Source: an uncultured Muribaculum sp. (GTDB taxonomy: Bacteria > Bacteroidota > Bacteroidia > Bacteroidales > Muribaculaceae). From it: DNA of 11,287 nucleotides. Numbering within the stretch: the stretch's first letter is position 1; every line of letters starts with the position of its first letter. Positions 1 to 7,031 of this stretch are shown here, piece by piece. The notes beneath the pieces are model-generated. The model saw only the letters and a program-made list of their open reading frames with translations, was not told the DNA's origin and made no database searches. Made by a program: the position numbers and the translations under genes. The stretch spans positions 1 to 11,287 of the forward strand of contig CAJTSK010000055.1 in NCBI GenBank assembly GCA_910578835.1, given 5' to 3'.

Positions 1-12
1 TGGAATCAGCCC

Positions 13-20
13 TAATTTTG
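13..20 (+). promoter_or_regulatory. Candidate -7 element for crcB
   Basis: TAATTTTG matches the Bacteroidetes -7 consensus TAnnTTTG. It lies 68 nt before the GTG start of crcB, giving an AT-rich leader of roughly 60 nt. Any -33 element would lie outside the window. I see no conserved fluoride-riboswitch core in the leader. An 8-mer match alone is weak evidence. Confidence 0.4.
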
Positions 21-88
21 TCGTGCCTCAAAAAGTTTTATCGGACAGCAATAATAAAAAATTTCTTTTTAACTAAAATCTTATTGTT

Positions 89-460
89 GTGATTAAAGCG
101 ATGTTATTGGCAGGCTGCGGCGGATTTGTCGGCACCTGCGGTAGATACCTGGTAGGTAAGTGGTGCTCCGGTATGTGGCACGGTTCATTCCCGATGGGAA
201 CCTTTATGGTGAATATCATCGGATGTTTTATCATCGGATTGTTCTTCGGGCTTCTTGAAAAGGCTCATGTGATGACCCCAGGTGAAAATGTGTTGCTCAT
301 CACCGGATTTTGTGGCGGTTTCACCACATTCTCTTCATTTGCCGATGATATGTGGGTGCTTGGGTCAAAGGGTGACTGGACCACATTTGCCATCTATCTT
401 GTATTGAGTGTGGTGCTTGGCGTACTCCTTGTGTGGGGCGGTCGCGCACTTATCCGTTAA
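89..460 (+). CDS. crcB: Fluoride ion channel CrcB/FluC
   Basis: Small inner-membrane protein of 123 residues, the usual FluC length, that exports toxic fluoride as a dual-topology dimer. Four hydrophobic helices are visible. Family hallmarks are present: GGFVGTCGRY at residues 11-20, the pore segment GTFMVNIIGC with its conserved Asn42, and GFCGGFTTFSSF at 73-84, which carries the central sodium-site loop and the Phe residues that line the fluoride path in this family. The start chosen is GTG at 89, because the family normally begins with a short Met-Ile-Lys type N-terminus directly before the first helix. An in-frame ATG at 101 is the alternative and would shorten the protein by four residues. 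The last 11 bp overlap the 3' end of ribF on the other strand, so no separate terminator fits between them. Confidence 0.93.
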   Translation: MIKAMLLAGCGGFVGTCGRYLVGKWCSGMWHGSFPMGTFMVNIIGCFIIGLFFGLLEKAHVMTPGENVLLITGFCGGFTTFSSFADDMWVLGSKGDWTTFAIYLVLSVVLGVLLVWGGRALIR

Positions 461-1376
461 GACACAGCCGGCGCGCTTCGTCGCGGTCAGCCTCAAGCTG
501 ACGTGTGAGCTCGTCGATTGAATTAAATGCTTGCTCGTGGCGCATAAAGGCTATAAAGTCAATCGCCACGGGCTTGTCGTATAAATCGGCATGATAGTCA
601 AATATATTCACCTCGATTGAGGGCGGGGCATAGGGGGTGTCGACAGTGGGTCGGTGACCTATGTTCAGCATGCCGTGCCGGCTTGTGCCATCAGGTAGAT
701 GCACGACGACAGCATATACTCCATTGCCGGGTATAACGCTGTCAGGGTCGCTTGGCGCGATATTGGCGGTAGGAAATCCGATAGTGCGTCCAAGCTCTTT
801 GCCATGTACCACTGTTCCGGCAAGACGGTAGGGGTGACCGAGCAGGCGCGCAGCCTTTTCTACCTCGCATGATGCAAGAAGTTTTCTTACAGTCGAGGAG
901 CTGACTGCCGTCGCGGTGTCACACTTGTATTCAGCTGCCGACAAGATATTGATTCCAAGCGTCACGCCTATTTCACGATAGGCTTCCATGCCTTCAGGAC
1001 GGTCATGTCCGAAACGGTTGTTGAACCCCATCACGATATAGTCCACATTGTAGTCGCTGTGGAGCATATCCATGAATTCGCGTGCCGTCATCATGCGTGT
1101 CTTCTCGTCGAAGTCGAGCAAGATTACATCTTCCACGCCACATTGATGAAGCTTCTCTACGCGCTCTTCAAGCGACATGAGCATTGCCACTCTTTGTCCG
1201 GGCTTGACGAGATGGCGCGGATGATTCCGGAATGTCACGGCGGCAGGCCGTAGCCCGAGCCGGGAGGCTGTCGTCACAAGGTCACGGAGCAGTGAGCGGT
1301 GGCCCTCGTGAACCCCGTCAAACATTCCCACCGATACTATGCGGCGATAACTATGGTCAGCTTCTGTCAGTAACAT
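450..1376 (-). CDS. ribF: Bifunctional riboflavin kinase / FAD synthetase RibF
   Basis: Cytoplasmic enzyme that phosphorylates riboflavin to FMN and then adenylates FMN to FAD. At 308 residues it has standard RibF length. The N-terminal nucleotidyltransferase domain shows GMFDGVHEGH (17-26, the GxFDGxHxGH ATP site), GFNNRFGHDR (117-126) and SSSTVRKLL (159-167). The C-terminal flavokinase domain shows GKELGRTIGFPTANI (192-206, riboflavin and nucleotide binding with the PTAN motif), MLNIGHRPTV (236-245) and EVNIFD (255-260), whose Glu255 is the likely catalytic base by analogy with other flavokinases. The ATG at 1374-1376 is the only sensible start, since the next Met is inside the ATP motif. 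A -7 element ends 7 nt before this ATG, implying a nearly leaderless mRNA. The 3' end overlaps crcB by 11 bp. Confidence 0.96.
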   Translation of the reverse strand: MLLTEADHSYRRIVSVGMFDGVHEGHRSLLRDLVTTASRLGLRPAAVTFRNHPRHLVKPGQRVAMLMSLEERVEKLHQCGVEDVILLDFDEKTRMMTAREFMDMLHSDYNVDYIVMGFNNRFGHDRPEGMEAYREIGVTLGINILSAAEYKCDTATAVSSSTVRKLLASCEVEKAARLLGHPYRLAGTVVHGKELGRTIGFPTANIAPSDPDSVIPGNGVYAVVVHLPDGTSRHGMLNIGHRPTVDTPYAPPSIEVNIFDYHADLYDKPVAIDFIAFMRHEQAFNSIDELTRQLEADRDEARRLCLNG

Positions 1377-1378
1377 TT

Positions 1379-1421
1379 CGCCACAAAGATACTCAAAAAA
1401 ATCAAGAGTATCTTTGTGGCG
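1379..1421. repeat. 16-bp perfect inverted repeat between GH115 gene and ribF
   Basis: The arms are CGCCACAAAGATACTC (1379-1394) and its exact reverse complement (1406-1421), separated by an 11-nt A/T-rich loop (1395-1405). The repeat begins 2 nt upstream of the ribF ATG and 8 nt beyond the GH115 stop. As RNA from the minus strand it would form a 16-bp hairpin after the GH115 gene, but with no U-tract behind it. Each arm also contains TATCTTTG, a -7 promoter match, on opposite strands and pointing outward. It may act as a terminator, a promoter or an operator; the sequence cannot distinguish these. Confidence 0.8.
1384..1391 (-). promoter_or_regulatory. Candidate -7 element for ribF
   Basis: TATCTTTG on the minus strand matches TAnnTTTG and is followed by seven nucleotides and then the ribF ATG. 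Transcription would start within a few bases of the start codon. No TTTG is present at the expected -33 distance; that position falls in the other arm of the palindrome. Confidence 0.5.
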
Positions 1422-1429
1422 TGATGTTG

Positions 1430-3958
1430 TTAGCGTGATTTGTGTGATTCTGTGCCGTGAAGATATGACTTGCTGTAGCCGCCGAAATCCACCACGATTT
1501 TCTCAAACACTACTCCCGGGTCAAGCGGCGCGAGGGTGAGGCTTGAATAGCCGTCGGCATCGCGTGTCACGTCAAGATTGACCTTCTTTTCCACCACGCG
1601 GCGAGCGACAGTGGGATAGAACACGTCGTAGATATTTTCAGGAGCTTCGTTGAGGTTGGCGTTGAAGTTTACGGTGACAGGCTCCATGCCGTCAAATCCT
1701 ACATTGTAGCGGTGACCGTCGCGGTTTTTAAATGCGAGAGTCGATTTCACCACGACTGTGACATCCACGTTGTCTACAGAGTCGGGGAGTGCCATGCGAT
1801 AGGTGAGCGATGCCCCTGCCGGGTCAACAGTGTAGGGCATCAGTGCCACGCCGCTGAGAGTGCGCCCCATGTCGGGGATTACTGTCCATTGCGCGGAGGG
1901 TACACCGGCAGACTTGTTGAAATGTTCCGCCTCGATGGCAATAAATCCGTCGCGTCCGGCATCAAAGGTATAGCCTCCCATGGGGGTGTCATCGGCGATG
2001 CGCTTTACCTCAGGTAGCTTGTCGGCGGGGAAGTTGTCGTTCCATGATGTGTAGCCGATATGTTTCTGTGTCATCATGCCGCGCCACTTGCCTCCGGCGA
2101 TATCCTCGTTATACTCACGGCATAGCTCTGCGTCGCGGGCAAAGCAGCGTTTCACATTGTCGGCATAGCGGTTTGCCTCAGGGTCGTCCTGGGCGTGGAG
2201 GTACCGGTTCATTGCCTGAGAATAATACATCTCATAAAGATTGGACATAGCCTGTACGGGGAACAATACCAGCTGGCGGTAAGCGTCGTGGTAAGCCGGT
2301 TCGAGCTGAAGATACAGTCGCAGTGCCTCGGCTTCAAGGCGCGCATAGTCGTCGGCTACTTGTTTCCACTCGCCGGTGGCGATATTGTAGGTCGACGCGT
2401 CGAGCATCTCGGGTGTTACGCGGCCGTTGTATTTGCTGTACAGGTTGATGATGCGGGCAGCCTCGTCGGCGTGGGTGTCGCCAAACTGGGCGCGGCAGAA
2501 GTCGCGGGTATGGTCTTTCAGGTTGTCGAGGTTGATTGCATCGGGATTCCAGGCAAGGTCAAGGAAAAGGGTGATAGGGTATTCCATAGGCTTGAGGTCG
2601 CCGACATTGAGTATCCACAGGCGGTCGACACCATAGTCATGGGTGAGTTGGAGCTGTTCCCACATGTTCTGTACCGGGGTGACATTAATCCATTTCGAGT
2701 TGCGCGGCGCACCCACATAGTCGACATGGTAATACATGCCCCAGCCGCCGGGATGCTGACGCTCCTTTTCATCAGGGAGGCGGCGCACATTGCCCCAGTT
2801 GTCGTCGCAGAGTAGCATTATCACGTCGTCGGGCACACGCATGCCGCCGTCATAGTAGTCGAGCACTTCTTTATATAGCGCCCATACCTGCGGGCGTTCC
2901 TTAGCTTTTTTTCCGGTTTCGCGGGCGATAATCTTGCGCTGATTTGCCACGATGCGCTCCATGAGTGCGATATCTGTGGCGTCGCCCATAGCTTCGTCGC
3001 CGTCGCCACGCATGCCTATGGTCACCACATCTTCAGTGTCTTTAAGGCGGCTTATGCCCTCGGCAAAGAAGCGGTCGAGGTTTTCGCTGTTGGTATTGTA
3101 ATTCCATGCGCCGTAGTGGGAGCGGCGGCGTGCATATTCCTGATGGTTGCGGCCCATAGGCTCATGATGCGACGTGCCCATGATTATGCCCATGCGGTCG
3201 GCGGTCGCTGAATTTTCGGGGTCGTCGGCATAGAATGCCCAGCTCCACATTGCCGGCCACATGAAATTGCCCTTAAGGCGAAGCAGTAGTTCAAACACAT
3301 CGGCATAGAAGCGGTGGTCACCGTATGGGGTGCCGTAATGGTTTTTGACCCAGCTTGTAAGGCAGGGAGCCTCGTCGTTGAGGAATAATCCGCGATATTT
3401 CACTGCGGGCTCGCCGTCGGTGAATACACCGGGGGTTACCGACACATTGTCGCGATGAGTCACCGGCACATCGGCCCACCAGTACCAAGGCGACACGCCC
3501 ATCTGCCGCGACAGCTCATAGATGCCGTAGACGGCACCGCGACGGTCGCTTCCGGCTATCACCAGGGCGCGGTCTACACCCTCGGCAGGGTTGTCGATGA
3601 CCTGAAGCAGATATTTTTCATTCTTCCCTTTAAGTTGCTTTACATCGATATGCTTTGCTTTTATCATGCGGTCGATGACGGGCGAGCCTATCGTGCCTAC
3701 GATTATACAGTTGCTTTGGGGGCTGTTCATAAGCGTCGCATCGGTGCCTGACACGCGTCCGAAGTCGGCGGCAAGCGATTTTGCCGCTATCTTAACGGCA
3801 TCGTCGGCAGCGGGGTCGACATATATCGCCACGGGACGGCTGTTGTCAACTATGGCAAAATCATCTCCTTTTGCCGGTTGAAATGTGATAAATTGCTCGG
3901 CTGCAGAAGACGCGAGCGTACAGAAAGCAGTAATGAAAAGTGATAATATTGTCCTCAT
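1430..3958 (-). CDS. Secreted GH115 xylan alpha-1,2-glucuronidase
   Basis: This 842-residue protein matches glycoside hydrolase family 115, enzymes that remove (4-O-methyl-)glucuronic acid side chains from glucuronoxylan, including from internal xylose units. It starts with a signal peptide (residues 1 to about 20, hydrophobic LSLFITAF then ASSA/AE), so it acts in the periplasm or at the cell surface. Recognisable family segments are RGLFLNDEAP (189-198), LKGNFMWPAMW (229-239), GTSHHEPMGRNHQEYARR (261-278), GMRGDGDEAMG (315-325) and LLCDDNWGNVRRLPD (382-396). From memory of the Bacteroides ovatus enzyme BoAgu115A, its important acidic residues align here with Asp195, Asp321, Glu364 and Asp385, all present. 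A C-terminal beta-rich accessory region follows from about residue 680. No SusC/SusD, regulator or other glycosidase is next to it, so it is not in a visible polysaccharide utilisation locus. The family call is secure; the exact substrate is inferred. Confidence 0.93.
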   Translation of the reverse strand: MRTILSLFITAFCTLASSAAEQFITFQPAKGDDFAIVDNSRPVAIYVDPAADDAVKIAAKSLAADFGRVSGTDATLMNSPQSNCIIVGTIGSPVIDRMIKAKHIDVKQLKGKNEKYLLQVIDNPAEGVDRALVIAGSDRRGAVYGIYELSRQMGVSPWYWWADVPVTHRDNVSVTPGVFTDGEPAVKYRGLFLNDEAPCLTSWVKNHYGTPYGDHRFYADVFELLLRLKGNFMWPAMWSWAFYADDPENSATADRMGIIMGTSHHEPMGRNHQEYARRRSHYGAWNYNTNSENLDRFFAEGISRLKDTEDVVTIGMRGDGDEAMGDATDIALMERIVANQRKIIARETGKKAKERPQVWALYKEVLDYYDGGMRVPDDVIMLLCDDNWGNVRRLPDEKERQHPGGWGMYYHVDYVGAPRNSKWINVTPVQNMWEQLQLTHDYGVDRLWILNVGDLKPMEYPITLFLDLAWNPDAINLDNLKDHTRDFCRAQFGDTHADEAARIINLYSKYNGRVTPEMLDASTYNIATGEWKQVADDYARLEAEALRLYLQLEPAYHDAYRQLVLFPVQAMSNLYEMYYSQAMNRYLHAQDDPEANRYADNVKRCFARDAELCREYNEDIAGGKWRGMMTQKHIGYTSWNDNFPADKLPEVKRIADDTPMGGYTFDAGRDGFIAIEAEHFNKSAGVPSAQWTVIPDMGRTLSGVALMPYTVDPAGASLTYRMALPDSVDNVDVTVVVKSTLAFKNRDGHRYNVGFDGMEPVTVNFNANLNEAPENIYDVFYPTVARRVVEKKVNLDVTRDADGYSSLTLAPLDPGVVFEKIVVDFGGYSKSYLHGTESHKSR

Positions 3959-4175
3959 GTAAATCTAAGATTTATTTTTTGCGAATTTAACATATTTCCA
4001 ATAAAGTTACAAGCGGGACAGGCGCTAACGGGCGCATTTATGGGGTTTATTAAGGGAAATACACCAAAATAATAATTTTTTATATTTATGTGTATTTCTT
4101 CGGATAATTCTGTTTAACTTTGCACCGCAAAAACAAATTACCTTATTTACTTACCATCAAAATCACTATCGTGCA
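3959..4175. promoter_or_regulatory. Divergent intergenic control region, GH115 gene / nhaD
   Basis: 217 bp, strongly AT-rich in the middle. For nhaD there is a clear -7 match TAACTTTG at 4115-4122 (+), 53 nt before the ATG, with no obvious -33 TTTG. For the GH115 gene the best candidate is a degenerate TAACTTTA on the minus strand at 4002-4009, about 43 nt before its ATG. Between these two elements lies a 9-bp inverted repeat (listed separately). Confidence 0.55.
4056..4098. repeat. 9-bp inverted repeat, possible operator
   Basis: GAAATACAC (4056-4064) is exactly mirrored by GTGTATTTC (4090-4098), separated by 25 nt of nearly pure A/T sequence. The half-sites sit upstream of the nhaD -7 element at 4115. 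Such spaced half-sites are compatible with a dimeric regulator, but AT-rich DNA produces chance repeats of this size. Confidence 0.4.
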
Positions 4176-5567
4176 ATGATTACAACTTTGCTGATTATCT
4201 TCGTGGTCGGATATATAGCCATCGCACTCGAACATCCGCTGAAGATTGACAAGACAGCCTCGGCACTTCTGCTGGGCATGATTCTCTGGATTATTTATGC
4301 GATTGGTGCCGAGTCTATTGTGCCTGAAGTATCGGGCGAGCATTTCCGGCGTTTTGTTGCCGATAATCCTTCTCTCGCCAATGAGACCACGGCTCATCAG
4401 GCGCTTCAGTATGTGCTCAACGTCAACATCATCGAGCATCTTGGCGACATATGCCAGACGCTGCTGTTTCTGATCGGCGCGATGACCATCGTCGAGCTGG
4501 TTGATGTACATGGGGGATTCCGTATCATAACCGACCGCATTACTACCCGCGACAAGCGTAAGTTGCTGTGGATTATCGGTTTCTGCACATTCTTTATGTC
4601 GGCTATACTTGACAATCTCACGACTACAATCGTGATGCTGATGCTTCTGCGCAAGCTCGTGACCGACCCGAAAGAGCGTTGGCTATTTGCCGCGTCAATC
4701 GTGATAGCCGCCAACAGCGGCGGCGCGTGGTCGCCCATCGGTGATGTCACTACAATTATGCTCTGGGTGAAAGGAAATGTCACTTCGGTTGCGCTTATCA
4801 AGTATATACTCCTTCCGAGTCTCGTGTCGATGGTGCTTCCGCTTGCCATCGTGGCTTCTCGTCTTAAAGGCGAGCTTGAGCCGATTACCGTTACTGCGTC
4901 GGGCAACAGTAATATCACCCCGCGTGAGCAGCGCACCATCTTCTATCTCGGTGTGGGCGGTCTTATCTTCGTGCCGGTGTTCAAGTCTATCACCCATCTG
5001 CCTCCGTTTATCGGCATATTGTTTGTGCTTGGATTCCTCTGGGTGTTCACCGAACTGTTTTACAACTCAAAAATGCTCGAAAAGGCGGAGGAGCACCGTA
5101 TACCTAAAGTGATTTCACGTGTCGACATGCCCTCGATTCTGTTTTTCCTCGGCATATTGATGGCGGTTGCCGTGCTTCAGTCGACCGGTATCCTCTCATG
5201 GATGGCAGGGGTGCTTGATGAAAAGCTCCACAACATCTATATCATCGATGTGCTGCTCGGCATCCTGTCATCGATTGTCGACAATGTGCCTCTGGTTGCC
5301 GGCGTAATGGGCATGTATCCCGTTGCCGACCCCGCTTCAACCGGATATGCTGCCAACTTTGTCATCGACGGCACATTCTGGGAACTACTTTCTTACTGCG
5401 CCGGAGTGGGTGGCAGCATGCTTATTATCGGCTCGGCTGCGGGTGTCATAGCAATGGGTATCGAGAAAATCAGTTTCGGATGGTATCTTAAGAATTTTTC
5501 CTGGCTTGCACTTATCGGCTATCTCGCCGGTGTAGGTGTATATCTGATTGAGAAGATGATATTCTAA
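4176..5567 (+). CDS. nhaD: NhaD-type Na+/H+ antiporter
   Basis: Polytopic inner-membrane protein of 463 residues, predicted to exchange cytoplasmic sodium (or lithium) for external protons, supporting salt and alkaline pH tolerance. It belongs to the ion transporter superfamily with two related halves, and each half has an intramembrane motif: LDNLTTTIVMLML (145-157) in the first and SSIVDNVPLVAG (365-376) in the second. The paired Asp-Asn residues are the expected cation site in NhaD. ANSGGAWSPIGDVTT (179-193) and the Gly-rich AGVGGSMLIIGSAAG (409-423) are further family signatures. More than ten hydrophobic helices are visible. An acidic stretch (residues 51-72) lies between the early helices. 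It is transcribed alone: its own -7 element upstream and a strong hairpin terminator just downstream. Confidence 0.92.
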   Translation: MITTLLIIFVVGYIAIALEHPLKIDKTASALLLGMILWIIYAIGAESIVPEVSGEHFRRFVADNPSLANETTAHQALQYVLNVNIIEHLGDICQTLLFLIGAMTIVELVDVHGGFRIITDRITTRDKRKLLWIIGFCTFFMSAILDNLTTTIVMLMLLRKLVTDPKERWLFAASIVIAANSGGAWSPIGDVTTIMLWVKGNVTSVALIKYILLPSLVSMVLPLAIVASRLKGELEPITVTASGNSNITPREQRTIFYLGVGGLIFVPVFKSITHLPPFIGILFVLGFLWVFTELFYNSKMLEKAEEHRIPKVISRVDMPSILFFLGILMAVAVLQSTGILSWMAGVLDEKLHNIYIIDVLLGILSSIVDNVPLVAGVMGMYPVADPASTGYAANFVIDGTFWELLSYCAGVGGSMLIIGSAAGVIAMGIEKISFGWYLKNFSWLALIGYLAGVGVYLIEKMIF

Positions 5568-5591
5568 GGTCACGTTTACGTACATCATAAT

Positions 5592-5636
5592 ATAATCCCG
5601 GTGCATACATCTTATAGATGCATCGGGATTATTTTG
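5592..5636 (+). terminator. Intrinsic terminator of nhaD
   Basis: A 15-bp stem (5592-5606 with 5618-5632, one G-U wobble) with a GC-rich core CCCGG, an 11-nt loop and a following short T run. It starts 24 nt after the nhaD stop and ends exactly where the next gene's -7 element begins, so termination and the next promoter are directly abutted. Confidence 0.85.
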
Positions 5637-5644
5637 TAACTTTG
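5637..5644 (+). promoter_or_regulatory. Candidate -7 element for the U32 family gene
   Basis: TAACTTTG matches TAnnTTTG perfectly and is followed by only five nucleotides before the ATG at 5650, predicting a leaderless or nearly leaderless mRNA. The -33 position falls in the loop and right arm of the upstream terminator and has no TTTG. Confidence 0.6.
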
Positions 5645-5649
5645 TCGCC

Positions 5650-6918
5650 ATGAAAAGGTCAGATTTTGAGATAATGGCCCCGGTAGGGAGCTACGAATCG
5701 CTTCATGCGGCGATTGAAGCGGGCACTGATGCCGTATATTTCGGCGTCGAAGGGTTAAACATGAGGTCGCGCTCATCCAATAATTTCACCCTTGACGATT
5801 TACGTGCCATAGCCGCCACATGCAATGAGTGTGGAGTGAAGACCTATCTCACGGTCAATACAGTGATATATGACGATGACATAGAAAAGTGTCACGCTAT
5901 AATAGATGCCGCGCGCGAAGCCGGCATAACGGCAATCATAGCGAGCGATGTTGCCGCCATATTGTATGCCCGCTCGGTGGGCGTGGAAGTGCATATCTCC
6001 ACTCAGGTCAATGTGACCAATATCGAGGCGGTGAAGTTTTACTCTCAGTTTGCCGACGTGGTCGTGCTCGCACGCGAAGTCGACCTTGACCGTGTAGGGG
6101 AGATTCACCGTCAGATTATGGAGCAGGGCGTTACCGGACCTCATGGCGAACCGGTGCGTATCGAGATGTTTTGCCACGGAGCCCTCTGCATGGCTGTGTC
6201 AGGAAAGTGCTATCTGAGCCTTCACGAGCTGAATTCGAGCGCCAACCGTGGCGCATGCACCCAGATATGCCGTCGCGGATATACTGTGCGCGACCGCGAG
6301 ACAGGCGAGGAGCTGGATGTCGAAAACCAGTATATCATGTCGCCTAAAGACTTGAAGACCATTCATTTCCTCAATAAGATGATTGATGCCGGAGTAAGGG
6401 TGTTCAAGATAGAGGGTAGGGCGCGCGGTCCGGAATATGTGAAGATAGCCGTCGAGTGTTACAACGAGGCGATTAATGCCATTATCGACGGCACCTACTC
6501 CGAGGAGAAGATTGCAGCCTGGGATGAGCGCCTAGATATGATATTTAACCGTGGATTCTGGAACGGATATTATCTCGGACAGCGACTGGGCGAGTGGACC
6601 TCTAAATATGGCTCATCGGCAACGCGTACGAAGGTGTATGCCGCCAAGGGCGTGAGATATTTCAGCAATATAGGTGTCGCCGAGTTCCTCATGGAGAGCG
6701 GAGAACTTAAGTTAGGCGATGAGATAGTGATAACCGGACCTACCACCGGGGCAATCATAATGACCGTCGACGAGATACGCGTGGATTTGAAGCCGGTGGA
6801 GCGTGCCGTGAAGGGCGACAGATTTTCGATAAAGGTAGACAAGAAGGTGCGTCCCAGCGATAAATTATACATCTGGGAGGAGACCGAGACGCTGAAGAAG
6901 CGAAAAACATTAAAATAA
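5650..6918 (+). CDS. U32 family Fe-S protein, likely TrhP-like tRNA hydroxylation factor
   Basis: A 422-residue member of the peptidase U32 family. The signature region EMFCHGALCMAVSGKCYLS (172-190) is clear. Four cysteines at 180, 187, 203 and 207 (spacing C-x6-C-x15-C-x3-C) match the set known to be essential in E. coli TrhP and RlhA, where an iron-sulfur cluster is thought to sit. KIEGRARGPEYVK (253-265) is the second conserved block, and a small beta-barrel C-terminal domain follows (about 325-420). Despite the family name, characterised bacterial members of this architecture make 5-hydroxyuridine, in tRNA (TrhP, prephenate-dependent) or 5-hydroxycytidine in 23S rRNA (RlhA), rather than act as proteases. 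Length and C-terminal domain favour TrhP over the longer RlhA; that assignment is inference. The ATG at 5650 fits the normal short N-terminus before APVGSYESL. Confidence 0.85.
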   Translation: MKRSDFEIMAPVGSYESLHAAIEAGTDAVYFGVEGLNMRSRSSNNFTLDDLRAIAATCNECGVKTYLTVNTVIYDDDIEKCHAIIDAAREAGITAIIASDVAAILYARSVGVEVHISTQVNVTNIEAVKFYSQFADVVVLAREVDLDRVGEIHRQIMEQGVTGPHGEPVRIEMFCHGALCMAVSGKCYLSLHELNSSANRGACTQICRRGYTVRDRETGEELDVENQYIMSPKDLKTIHFLNKMIDAGVRVFKIEGRARGPEYVKIAVECYNEAINAIIDGTYSEEKIAAWDERLDMIFNRGFWNGYYLGQRLGEWTSKYGSSATRTKVYAAKGVRYFSNIGVAEFLMESGELKLGDEIVITGPTTGAIIMTVDEIRVDLKPVERAVKGDRFSIKVDKKVRPSDKLYIWEETETLKKRKTLK

Positions 6919-6950
6919 ATGTGAAATTTGTTGAAATCTGTGGCAGCTGA

Positions 6951-6982
6951 TTGTGATTTGATGTGAATATTTGGTATCTTTG
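6951..6982 (+). promoter_or_regulatory. Candidate promoter of the NlpC/P60 gene
   Basis: A -7 match TATCTTTG at 6975-6982 has TTG at 6951-6953, with 21 nt between them, close to the Bacteroidetes -33/-7 spacing. The predicted leader before the ATG at 7032 is about 40-45 nt. Confidence 0.55.
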
Positions 6983-7019
6983 TGAAGGTAGATTGCTATA
7001 ACCTTAACCATAAAGATAC
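6974..7019. repeat. 11-bp inverted repeat spanning the -7 element and leader
   Basis: GTATCTTTGTG (6974-6984) pairs with CATAAAGATAC (7009-7019) through 11 positions, including one G-U. The left arm contains the -7 element itself, so the repeat functions, if at all, mainly as DNA rather than as RNA made from that promoter. The left arm is the same GTATCTTTGTG core found in the palindrome upstream of ribF. Confidence 0.45.
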
Positions 7020-7031
7020 TACATCATATTA

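Noticed and set aside
21..88. Possible fluoride riboswitch upstream of crcB
   Set aside because: The leader is AT-rich and short, and I could not find the conserved pseudoknot core or paired stems of the crcB RNA motif.
2195..2815. 206-codon open frame antisense inside the GH115 gene
   Set aside because: It lies wholly within a well-supported gene on the opposite strand; its composition mirrors the codon bias of that gene and it has no recognisable domain or promoter.
4406..4939. 177-codon open frame antisense inside nhaD
   Set aside because: Fully contained in nhaD, low-complexity Ser/Ile/Val-rich translation typical of antisense shadow, no promoter.
5650..6918. Reading the U32 family protein as a collagenase-type protease
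   Set aside because: The four-cysteine pattern and C-terminal domain match RNA-hydroxylation members of the family; nothing supports secretion or proteolysis.
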